A stretch of 64,000 nucleotides of DNA, taken from positions 496,001 to 560,000 of the forward strand of contig NZ_BAAADS010000025.1 in the NCBI RefSeq assembly GCF_039522605.1, read 5' to 3'. The notes below the pieces were generated by a model. It saw nothing but the letters and a program-made list of their open reading frames with translations. It did not search any database and was not told where the DNA came from. The position numbers and the translations under genes were made by a program. Every line of letters begins with the position of its first letter. Position 1 is the first letter of the stretch. This stretch comes from Lentibacillus siamensis (lineage in GTDB: Bacteria > Bacillota > Bacilli > Bacillales > Amphibacillaceae). Below are positions 44,702 to 53,426 of the stretch, in pieces.

Positions 44702-45469
44702 TCACATTAATTTCATTTCTTCTTCAACCAAACAATCTCTCACCACATAAACATACAACATATCCAACACATCTTGTAAGTCTTCCAATTCCCGATCACT
44801 CAACATATAACCAGGATCTGAAGTAAGTAATATATACCTTTCTTCTCCATTAAACCTTTCACTAGAAAAGTCTATCAATCCGAGATTGTCATATTGTTTT
44901 ACATTTAACCTGCCATTTGCTTTTTCATATTGAACGATCGTCTCATAATAATCTGAAGCAAGCACCTGTTGACTATATCCTATGGGATCCACTTCTAATG
45001 AGATCATTTTCTTTGGAGGCTTGATTGATACGTTTTTTTGGCGGTTAATTAAATTCAAACGTTCTTCTTTCTTCTGATCTAAATCAATCAATTTAGCGTT
45101 CATCTGATTTATCGGAGCACTATTTCTATTATCAGTATTTTCTTGTTGATAACTCTCAAGCTTATCTAATGTATCCCTATATTGCTGATTAAATGATTTC
45201 TCTAGAAATGTGTGCATTTTATTTAACTGCTTTTCCCTGTTTGATAATACCGCATGCCTGACTGATATCGACTGTTTCATGATTTCACTGCCACATTGAT
45301 TAGCTGAGGTATTTTCAACTTTTAAATCTTCTTGTGCAAATTCATGTAGGAAAATCCAATTCGGATTTAATATTAAAATGTCTCCGGATTCACGTTTGGC
45401 CAAATGTACAAGACGTCTTTCTAGCTCCTTACCTGTTCCATCTGTAATTGTAATTTCATAAAGTTCCAC
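44702..45469 (-). CDS. C-terminal part of the BREX helicase, separated by an in-frame stop
   Basis: A 255-residue frame with LYEITITDGTGKELERRLVHL at the start, a coiled region in the middle and an acidic C-terminus. It is in the same frame as the SNF2 helicase before it: from the helicase TGA (45512-45514) 14 sense codons (QHYIVSVNVPEKLH) lead straight into this frame. In SNF2 helicases of this class the end of the helicase core (HPLF...) is followed by just such a TDG-G segment. The GTG at 45469 has only a weak GGAAAA before it. I read it as the severed C-terminal domain of the helicase. Confidence 0.75.
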   Translation of the reverse strand: MELYEITITDGTGKELERRLVHLAKRESGDILILNPNWIFLHEFAQEDLKVENTSANQCGSEIMKQSISVRHAVLSNREKQLNKMHTFLEKSFNQQYRDTLDKLESYQQENTDNRNSAPINQMNAKLIDLDQKKEERLNLINRQKNVSIKPPKKMISLEVDPIGYSQQVLASDYYETIVQYEKANGRLNVKQYDNLGLIDFSSERFNGEERYILLTSDPGYMLSDRELEDLQDVLDMLYVYVVRDCLVEEEMKLM

Positions 45470-45511
45470 ATGTAGTTTTTCCGGTACATTAACCGAGACA
45501 ATATAATGCTG

Positions 45512-47887
45512 TCAGGCTCTACCTTCTATTTCCTTTTTCATTAACTGAAGTCCAACATGGAATAAGGGGTGTATATCTGTTATTAACGGTACATCCTCTG
45601 ATTCAGCGTTTACCGAGTTGGTAAAACGATAGCTTTGTATTTGTTCGTCGTGTGAATCAGGCATATTGTCACGAATAAACTTAGGCAATCGCTCAATTCG
45701 CATGATTGTTTCATCTTTAGACTTTTGTATTCGTACACGTTTCTTTTCAAGCACAAAGGAGGTGAAATCAGCGTAGAAGCGTTTTGGGATACGTTCCACA
45801 AACCATTCATTTGTTTGCCGTTTTAACTTTGGCAAATCAATCTTTTCTTCCGTCAGACGCTCTTCCTCAACTAGGTTTAGTAACCTTTCGTTCTCATCTG
45901 ACAATGTCTTATCCATATTAGCAATAACTTCTTCAAGTTTTTCACGATTTACAATGGCCTCTTGCATTAAATTAGCCAAACTATCATATTGATCCTCTAG
46001 CACTTCACCAATAAAATCATATACTAAGTCAGATCCTAAGTCTGTTCTCATTTTTTCCATTTTCTCAAGCAAACGGACCATTACACTACCTTCACGTGTA
46101 TTTTTGGCTACTAAATTAAAGATAAACACTTCATTTTTTTGCCCTATTCGGTGGATTCTTCCCATTCGCTGTTCAAGCCTATTTGGGTTCCATGGTATAT
46201 CATAATTAATCATTTGATTACAGAATTGTAAATTTATTGATTCACCACCAGCATCTGTAGCCAACATAATCTGACACTCGTTTCTAAACATCTCAACTTG
46301 CTGATGACGCTTATTCATTGAGAATCCACCGATGATTTTAGCCACTTTTGGTACCCGTTTTAATAATTGTTCTTCCAAATAATTAAGGGTGTCTACTGAT
46401 TCTGTAAAAATAATGATCTTTTCATTTTGTTGTAGTAGTAAACCGCCTTCGCCGAATAACGTTTCTTCCAATTCTTCAAACTTTTTCTCAACTGTATAAA
46501 ATTTAATGTGCTCTATTTGTTTAATAAGTCCCTTAATCGCTAGAATTTCTTTCTTCAATTCCTTCATATCAACAACATCCGTAGACTGCACTAACTGAGC
46601 ATCCAATTTTTCTTGTAGTTCATTACCCTCTTCTAAATAATTTTCCGTATCTAATTTCCTTACTTTATTCACATATCTTTTTCTTTCTTTCTCTGTTTGT
46701 TTATATAATTTAACTAGACGTTTATATCTCCTGCGCAGAGATAGATAAATGGCTTCAATCGATGAACTTGATCTTCGTTGTAATAACATCATTGCAAATG
46801 CTGTACTTTGACTACCATTGTTAATCGCTCGATTAAAGTAATGACGTACGTACTCTGTAACAGCATCGTATAATTCCAGTTCCTCATCTGTTAGTTGGAA
46901 TTGGATGGTCTTGGATGTACGTTTAGGGAAAATTGGCGTACCATCAAAATTGCTAAGGTTTTCTTTTAGGCGCCGAATAATAAAAGGGTTTGCTTTTTCT
47001 TGAATACTTTCATTTATTATCGTACTTGAGAATACGTCTTCATCTATTAACTTCATCAAATGGCGGAAATTTTCCGTATCCCCTTTATGTGGAGTTGCTG
47101 TTAATAATAAGCAATGTTCAGCTTTCCTCAAGATTGATTCACCTAGCTGATAAAGCTTGGTACGAAATACTTTCTTTTTAGCCGTTCCTTGTGTGTATGC
47201 AGCCATCTTATGTGCTTCATCAATGATAACTAAATCAAAATCAGATTCTTGTATTAATGCTTTGACATCATCACGTATAGCCCAATACATTGAAGCAAGA
47301 CAAAGGGAATTTGCTGTAAATGGATTTTTGCCACCATATTCCTTAACAACATTCCGATTTATGATATGAAAATGCAAACCGAATTTTTGATCTAATTCTT
47401 CTTGCCATTGTTTAAGCACCAACGGTGGAACAAGTATCAGAATTCGATTGGCCATTAGACGTGCTTGCAGCTCTTTTATAAGCATCCCGGCCATGATCGT
47501 TTTACCTGCACCGGGATCATCTGCCAATAAGAATCTTGGTTGTGGCACTTGAAGCATTCTTCCATATACTGCTTCGATTTGGTGTGGTAATGGTATTATA
47601 TTTTGATTTCCTAATGCTTTTGTATGGGAAAATTTTGCTTCATTTTTTAGTAATAAGTATTGAATATATTTCTGTACATCCTCAGCCTGGATACCGGATT
47701 TCTCTTTATTATTCATCTGTTGGAATTCATTTATTTTTTTACTTTCCACCATCACTTCATAAAATTTACTTGATTCTTGACCAATCGCTTCAACCACGTA
47801 GAAGTCTTCCGCTATTGATTCACACTTTTTTATTTCAACAGCTTCTGGAAAATATGTGCTCGAAACAATATCCCCTTTAGCCAACAT
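45512..47887 (-). CDS. brxHII: SNF2/COG0553 helicase BrxHII of the BREX system, cut by an in-frame TGA
   Basis: A 791-residue Swi2/Snf2-type ATPase. DDPGAGKTIMAG (Walker A, about 126-133), IIDEAHKMA (motif II, about 219-224), LLTATPHKGD (motif III), and ATDAGGESINLQFCNQMINY with NRLEQRMGRIHRIGQ (motifs V-VI) are intact. It ends at TGA 45512, but the same frame continues open for 270 more codons, so the native protein was about 1060 residues. The stop context is TGAC, which is prone to readthrough in bacteria. BrxHII helicases are part of type 3 BREX. ATG at 47887 follows GGAGG by 8 nt. Confidence 0.85.
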   Translation of the reverse strand: MLAKGDIVSSTYFPEAVEIKKCESIAEDFYVVEAIGQESSKFYEVMVESKKINEFQQMNNKEKSGIQAEDVQKYIQYLLLKNEAKFSHTKALGNQNIIPLPHQIEAVYGRMLQVPQPRFLLADDPGAGKTIMAGMLIKELQARLMANRILILVPPLVLKQWQEELDQKFGLHFHIINRNVVKEYGGKNPFTANSLCLASMYWAIRDDVKALIQESDFDLVIIDEAHKMAAYTQGTAKKKVFRTKLYQLGESILRKAEHCLLLTATPHKGDTENFRHLMKLIDEDVFSSTIINESIQEKANPFIIRRLKENLSNFDGTPIFPKRTSKTIQFQLTDEELELYDAVTEYVRHYFNRAINNGSQSTAFAMMLLQRRSSSSIEAIYLSLRRRYKRLVKLYKQTEKERKRYVNKVRKLDTENYLEEGNELQEKLDAQLVQSTDVVDMKELKKEILAIKGLIKQIEHIKFYTVEKKFEELEETLFGEGGLLLQQNEKIIIFTESVDTLNYLEEQLLKRVPKVAKIIGGFSMNKRHQQVEMFRNECQIMLATDAGGESINLQFCNQMINYDIPWNPNRLEQRMGRIHRIGQKNEVFIFNLVAKNTREGSVMVRLLEKMEKMRTDLGSDLVYDFIGEVLEDQYDSLANLMQEAIVNREKLEEVIANMDKTLSDENERLLNLVEEERLTEEKIDLPKLKRQTNEWFVERIPKRFYADFTSFVLEKKRVRIQKSKDETIMRIERLPKFIRDNMPDSHDEQIQSYRFTNSVNAESEDVPLITDIHPLFHVGLQLMKKEIEGRA

Positions 47888-47936
47888 ATCTGTTACCTCC
47901 ATCGTAAAATGCCTTATTTAGGGTTGAATAAGGCTT

Positions 47937-48653
47937 TTAGATTGTATTTTTTTCAATTACTAAATCCTTAACACCTTGACGATGGAAAGAAAATACTTCA
48001 TAATCCTGTAACCCTACAACATCTAGTTCATAATCGAACGGAAAAAATAATGGATGATGATGAATAAATTCAACTTGAAGTGAATCGCTATCTAATAATT
48101 TTAATAAAACCTGAGCAATGAATGCATGTATAAACGGGTTCGTGATAGAAATTTTTTCATTTGCCTTATAGGTACGTCTGTCAATTGGTTGAATCATTTC
48201 CCATGCCTTCATGCTTGATAACACTGCACTCGTTGCTACTTCTACACGACGGCGATCCCCATACGCTTCTTTCATTCGTTTCCCAATCGCTGCACTAGAA
48301 ATTTCATCTTGTAATTGAAATAGGCGACCAAATTCATTGGCAACATCCTTAAAAAACGGATAAGCAACCATGGTTAGTCCCCAATGAACACATGTCCGTT
48401 CCTCTTTTGTTAACTGGCTATACTGGTCAAGAATTTGATCACGAACTTGCAACAAATCATTATCAACTAAATACCAAATTTTCATCAACATCGTAATCGC
48501 ATTCTTTCTTGATTTAGCACCTGTTATGTCGTCACGTAAATAGCCGTCCAAGATTGTATACATTTTTTTACGTGTGTTCTTTTTGGTTTGATTTGCTGTA
48601 AAATCTAAATGCTTTAACAACACTTTTTGATCAAATCCGACTGGTTTACTCAC
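47937..48653 (-). CDS. BREX small helical protein in the BrxA position (DUF1819-like, tentative)
   Basis: A 238-residue mostly helical protein. Short helical segments (LLQVRDQILDQYSQLTKEER, then HWGLTMVAYPFFKDVANEFG) and RRRVEVATSAVLSSMKAWEMI resemble the layout of BrxA/DUF1819, a NusB-like protein found in type 1 and 3 BREX, though it is longer than usual (about 200). GTG at 48653 with AAAGGAAG upstream overlaps the pglZ stop by 8 bp, so the frame to 48698 is rejected. It sits between pglZ and the helicase, as expected for a core subunit. Confidence 0.55.
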   Translation of the reverse strand: MSKPVGFDQKVLLKHLDFTANQTKKNTRKKMYTILDGYLRDDITGAKSRKNAITMLMKIWYLVDNDLLQVRDQILDQYSQLTKEERTCVHWGLTMVAYPFFKDVANEFGRLFQLQDEISSAAIGKRMKEAYGDRRRVEVATSAVLSSMKAWEMIQPIDRRTYKANEKISITNPFIHAFIAQVLLKLLDSDSLQVEFIHHHPLFFPFDYELDVVGLQDYEVFSFHRQGVKDLVIEKNTI

Positions 48654-50592
48654 CCAATCCACTTCCTTTATTTTTTTGTACCCTAACAAAAGGTACAATC
48701 ACTTCTTCAATACTAATACCACCATGTGTAACGATCGAATGATTTTTTGGAACAAAGGCTTGACCATAATCTGCAAGTAACACATTATAATCGTCTGGTA
48801 ATCCAACATTCGACCATTTTAATCCGGATAACTTAGATACTGCATCTTCATACAGCGTGGTATCATTATAAACTCGTACACGCTCCCCTTTTTGATCAAC
48901 AAGGACACCTTCTGAAATGCGACCAATCCCTGTTGCATTTGTATTCCCATGGTCTGAAGTAAGATAGACAGTATAACCATTATCGATTAAGTCATCAAGA
49001 AGATTCACAAGATAGTTTGTTTCTAACCATAACTTAAGATCAGAGGTGATGCTTTTCTCTCCTAACACAGCATGGTGGGTAAATTGATCAATCACATCAA
49101 TTACTGCTCCATACACCTTTGTCGACTTTCTAGCCAAAGCCTTTATATTTTTCCGGTCATATTTCTCTTTTCCTAGACTTTTCTGATAAGCAACATACTG
49201 TTTTAATACACCTTGATTTTCCCAGAAGGATTTCCATAGTTTTTCTTCTGAAGCGGTTGTATGAATGGTTTGACTAAACGTTAATGGTATGTTCCCAGAC
49301 AATATGGCTTGTCTTGATACAGAAGTTAATGTCGGAACCCATGCAAATACTTGCTGTTCTTCAAACAAAAATTGGTATCCTCTTAAGTATTTTTGTACCA
49401 TTTTCCACTGCGAATAATTCATACCGTCAAGAACTAATAATGCTACTTTTTCACTATTCTTTCTCTCTTTATCAATCACATGTGGGATATGATGCACAAG
49501 CTTTGGTTTCGGGTATGGTGGTAAACTTGTTAACGTATGAAACTGAGTGATCATCCATTTCATAAATTTTTTATTAACAGTTTCCATCAGGTTGTCAATA
49601 TCCACTTTATGGTGGTCATTCAAAATAGCAGTTAGCTTCAATTCTCCAATCAGACCACTAATTTCTTGCCAATCTTTATAAAGAGTAGCGTTCTGCACAT
49701 ATTCATCAATCTTCTCCCTTAAATGATGCGATTTCACCTCTACATCTTCTTCATTTTCATCCTTTTCAATTCCGAATCGCATCCAATTTGGGATAAATTC
49801 CGATGACACTTTCACCTTGGAAAGAAAACCTTCCATAAATAAATCATTCATCAATCGTCTTACATCTCCATCCAATAACGGATGACTCTGATAAACTTCA
49901 ATAGTATCCTTTATTTGTGTTTGTTGAACTTGTATGAATTCTTTAACGAACTCAGCCCATTTTTGTTCCATAAAGTGATAAAAAAACGTTGGGGATTCAA
50001 CGATTTTTTCCAAGGGAACTTTGTGATAAGCAGGTATGTGCTTCCATTCATGAACAAGAAAGTTCTGAACTACCAGGGGTAAATCAATATTATTATAATG
50101 TATGGATAACAAAGACTTGTATAAATCTACCTGTGAATCCATCACATCATACGGGATTTTATATAGGTGTTTAATGATATATTCCAACGTTTCTTGGTCT
50201 GAAGATGAGCCTGTATACTGTTTATGAACAGTGTACAGGGCATCAAAATCTTCCCGATTGATTTGTCGAATAACTTGTGCAGAAAACTTTGGAAAAATAT
50301 GTTGTAAATCCATTTCTACCTCTAATGCTTGTTTTTGAAATTCATAAGGAAATACAATATCCTCATTTGTATAGATAACAAGCTGTGGTGAAGAAGAATT
50401 CAAACGATATTGTTGCTCGTACAAGTAGCGGAACGTCATACTATCATCAAACCGAATTATATCAAAACCATGACTTCCAAGTTTACGTAATATATATTCA
50501 TCACTTAGTAAATAATCGTAATCATGGACCAAAATCAATTTGGTTTGTTGATACTGTATTTTTCCAATTATTGCTTCACGCCATCCAAGCAT
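48646..50592 (-). CDS. pglZ: BREX alkaline-phosphatase-like protein PglZ
   Basis: A 648-residue PglZ-domain protein, the signature component of BREX and Pgl defence. The alkaline-phosphatase-fold metal motifs are seen: VALLVLDGMNYSQW (about 383-396), VPTLTSVSRQAILSG just after, YLTSDHGNTNATG (about 544-556) and THGGISIEEVIVPFVRV near the end. The N-terminal 350 residues form the variable part seen in type 3 PglZ. AAGGTGATAAA precedes ATG 50592, 12 bp after the methyltransferase stop; the longer frame to 50625 overlaps that gene and lacks a site. PglZ is needed for both methylation and phage exclusion in BREX. Confidence 0.92.
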   Translation of the reverse strand: MLGWREAIIGKIQYQQTKLILVHDYDYLLSDEYILRKLGSHGFDIIRFDDSMTFRYLYEQQYRLNSSSPQLVIYTNEDIVFPYEFQKQALEVEMDLQHIFPKFSAQVIRQINREDFDALYTVHKQYTGSSSDQETLEYIIKHLYKIPYDVMDSQVDLYKSLLSIHYNNIDLPLVVQNFLVHEWKHIPAYHKVPLEKIVESPTFFYHFMEQKWAEFVKEFIQVQQTQIKDTIEVYQSHPLLDGDVRRLMNDLFMEGFLSKVKVSSEFIPNWMRFGIEKDENEEDVEVKSHHLREKIDEYVQNATLYKDWQEISGLIGELKLTAILNDHHKVDIDNLMETVNKKFMKWMITQFHTLTSLPPYPKPKLVHHIPHVIDKERKNSEKVALLVLDGMNYSQWKMVQKYLRGYQFLFEEQQVFAWVPTLTSVSRQAILSGNIPLTFSQTIHTTASEEKLWKSFWENQGVLKQYVAYQKSLGKEKYDRKNIKALARKSTKVYGAVIDVIDQFTHHAVLGEKSITSDLKLWLETNYLVNLLDDLIDNGYTVYLTSDHGNTNATGIGRISEGVLVDQKGERVRVYNDTTLYEDAVSKLSGLKWSNVGLPDDYNVLLADYGQAFVPKNHSIVTHGGISIEEVIVPFVRVQKNKGSGLGE

Positions 50593-50603
50593 TTTATCAC
50601 CTT

Positions 50604-53411
50604 CTATAACCCTAAGCGTATACATGCATTATCAAAATACATGAGCAACTTATCATCCTCTTGAATAATTTTCTCTGGCAGACGTTCTCCTACCTTTACA
50701 ATCTTTTCAAAATCCTTATCACCGTAAGCCTTCTTGAATCCAGCACGAACAGCTTCTGTACGGAATTGTTTCAATTTCTTTTTATTTCCTTCTAATTGTT
50801 CAAGGTAACCTTCAAACTCACGTAAGAGTGATTTTTCACGTAATTTTTCTAAATCCGCTTGTTTGGTCGGATCAGGCACATACCAACGATTTTTGGCTTT
50901 TTCAATCGCCTTTTGATCAATCGACTCTAAACCTCTTAAATCCTTATAATTTCTCCGCAAATAAGCCATTATTTGGTCTGGGACCGATCCATCTCCTTCA
51001 TAAACCAAGAAATTCTGGTACAATAATTCGTCCAATTCAGGCAGTAATTCATGTTTGGCTATATGTTGAATTTCCTTCATGAAGGTTGGCTGAATATCCT
51101 GACGGGTTTGCGGCTTCTTCATAAATTGTTGACGAATCCATTCAATAGCACTACTTTCGTCAGAAACAAAGAGGCTCATTTGTGCAAAATCTTTTATTAG
51201 AGTCCTTTTTTTGTCATATTCTGCTACCTGATTTTCTAAAAAGGCCATACCCTCTCTCATAGGAAACTTCTCAGATACCATTGCTTGGAATTCAGATGAA
51301 GAAACAGGAACCGGCAACCCTCTTTGTACATAATAAGCCACCATTCTATCGAATAAAACTCTTGGAGTACGCTCTACTATTAATTCAGCCTGTTTATTTT
51401 TCCCAATAAAAACTGGTAATTGTTCAAGATGTTCACTAACAAAAATCAAGATAGATTCAGGGCGATTCCTTTCTATATAAATTTTATTTAATAATTCGGT
51501 ATCTGGCTTATAAACCGAAATAATTAAGTCCTGTTTCACTGCGGTTGTTCCAGTAATTGCCTTAAAACCACCTTGTTTTTTATCAAGGGCAGCGACGTTA
51601 GCAACAATAAAACCTGCTTCAGTTAATGCAGTTTGAATACTATTCCATACCGATGCATTAGTATTAGAAAACTCAACAGTCATCCACCTATTAGGCTTTA
51701 AGATCCTAAAAGCCTCACGAAAACATGCCAACATTAGTTCCTTATATTCCTCAATCCCTTTACCCTGAGTTTTATTCTCAATTGCTTCTCGTTTATTATT
51801 AGTCCAAACTCTTAACCATGATTCCCATAAAAAATTTAGCTCTGAATAATTTATATTGGAACCGAATGGAGGATCTAAAAATATATAATCAACACTGTTG
51901 TCTACCATGCTTTGACTTTCTGCAGATGAAGTATTAATAATAACTTCACCATAATTTTTTTGATAGGAAAAAATAGATTTATAAGCTCTAGCCCTGTCTT
52001 TTACTAATTCAATAATTGAAGTTTCAATAGGTAGTGAGGAAACATATAAGGTTCCTTTTTGTTCACCTGGATTCCAACCACCACCACCGAAGAAAAAGTT
52101 TTTGAGATGTATTCTATTCATTTTGGATGCACGATTTGATATTCCCGTTAAAATAAAGTTTAAATCAGGGTCTTCCTTACAAAGCGAAGATAACATTGAA
52201 AGAGCAAGCAAATTCCTTTTTGTATAAAAATGATGAATTCGATTTATACCATGCGATATACCAGGTTGGTTAGTATTAAAACCATCCGGTAACAAATTAT
52301 TAGGATATTGAAAATCCATTAATTCATCTTCAATTTTTTTTAGAATTTCAAGATCATTTTCATCAGGATTTTTTTGGTATCGCTTTTTTTTATATGTATA
52401 GCTAATAAGTACAGGAACCTGTTTTACTTTTTTAAAAGGTTTAAGCGTACTTACATCCAACTCAGTCTCCCATTTCTTCTCTAATTTTCTTTTAGTTACA
52501 ATTGAACTGCACGTGGGGCAAAAGAATTCATCCAAGGCCTTTCCCGCTTCTTTACTTACAGCACTGTTCCAATATATAATGTCATTACTACAGTTTGGGC
52601 ATATAAAGACATCGGACCAAACTACCGAATTAATTGTTCCCATACCCTCGTTATTATGTTTAGTTTGGTACATCCAACCATATTTTTTTTCTAATTCATC
52701 TACAATTTCTTTTAGTTTTCTTTCAAAAGTTAGGTAATTTATAGGTGCATTATAATTTCTAGATATAAAGGTAGCAGCAGGAGCTAAATCACTAAGAACA
52801 GCTTTTCTTTTCCCAACAGTTGAAAATTCTTCCCAATCGTACTTTCCATCTTCTAATTCGATCTTTTTTAAAACTTTACCATTTTGAACTTTGTATCCTA
52901 AAGATTCAACTTCCTCTTTTTTGTTACAAAATTGTGCAGCTACCCCTGTCATACCCGTACCACTAAAACCATCAAAAACAATATCTCCAGGTTGTGTGTA
53001 ATGTAAAATAAAGTGCATAATAGCTTTATGAGGAACTTTAGTATGATATGTATGTGCCCGATAAATAGAATTACTTTTACCCTCTCTAACATCAGAAGCA
53101 AATGGTTCACGGTGGTATTTAGTTATTTTTTTTTCCTTAATCCCCTCCCAATGTTTAATAAATTCATTTACCCAAGGATTAGGACATGCAGTATAATAAG
53201 GAGGATCCGACATAGCAATAATATCTTCATCTTCCCCAATAGGGAATCCTTCTATTTTTTTCAACTCCGGCAATTTCATTCTCAATTCATTCCGAAAATA
53301 TTCACGTCGTTCATCATCATTTCTAAAAGTCATACCTAAGCAGACAACAGGCTCGTTTTCTGCATTAGATTTTTCTTCTTCAAATGAAAGTTGTTCCTTC
53401 TCATTTGCCAT
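50604..53411 (-). CDS. pglXI: BREX DNA (adenine-type) methyltransferase, PglX group
   Basis: A 935-residue DNA methyltransferase. It has SDPPYY at 68-73, the SAM-binding FDGFSGTGMTG at 146-156, a zinc finger (CPNCSND...CPTCSS, about 275-300) and a second FLDPPFGSNINYSEL near residue 510. The motif order (DPPY before FDGFSGTG) is that of beta-class amino-methyltransferases. It matches the COG1743/PglXI enzymes of type 3 BREX rather than the larger PglX of type 1. It marks host DNA so that BREX spares it. The C-terminal 300 residues are helical and may contact other subunits. AGGAGG lies 8 nt before ATG 53411. Confidence 0.9.
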   Translation of the reverse strand: MANEKEQLSFEEEKSNAENEPVVCLGMTFRNDDERREYFRNELRMKLPELKKIEGFPIGEDEDIIAMSDPPYYTACPNPWVNEFIKHWEGIKEKKITKYHREPFASDVREGKSNSIYRAHTYHTKVPHKAIMHFILHYTQPGDIVFDGFSGTGMTGVAAQFCNKKEEVESLGYKVQNGKVLKKIELEDGKYDWEEFSTVGKRKAVLSDLAPAATFISRNYNAPINYLTFERKLKEIVDELEKKYGWMYQTKHNNEGMGTINSVVWSDVFICPNCSNDIIYWNSAVSKEAGKALDEFFCPTCSSIVTKRKLEKKWETELDVSTLKPFKKVKQVPVLISYTYKKKRYQKNPDENDLEILKKIEDELMDFQYPNNLLPDGFNTNQPGISHGINRIHHFYTKRNLLALSMLSSLCKEDPDLNFILTGISNRASKMNRIHLKNFFFGGGGWNPGEQKGTLYVSSLPIETSIIELVKDRARAYKSIFSYQKNYGEVIINTSSAESQSMVDNSVDYIFLDPPFGSNINYSELNFLWESWLRVWTNNKREAIENKTQGKGIEEYKELMLACFREAFRILKPNRWMTVEFSNTNASVWNSIQTALTEAGFIVANVAALDKKQGGFKAITGTTAVKQDLIISVYKPDTELLNKIYIERNRPESILIFVSEHLEQLPVFIGKNKQAELIVERTPRVLFDRMVAYYVQRGLPVPVSSSEFQAMVSEKFPMREGMAFLENQVAEYDKKRTLIKDFAQMSLFVSDESSAIEWIRQQFMKKPQTRQDIQPTFMKEIQHIAKHELLPELDELLYQNFLVYEGDGSVPDQIMAYLRRNYKDLRGLESIDQKAIEKAKNRWYVPDPTKQADLEKLREKSLLREFEGYLEQLEGNKKKLKQFRTEAVRAGFKKAYGDKDFEKIVKVGERLPEKIIQEDDKLLMYFDNACIRLGL

Positions 53412-53426
53412 AATATGTTCCTCCTA

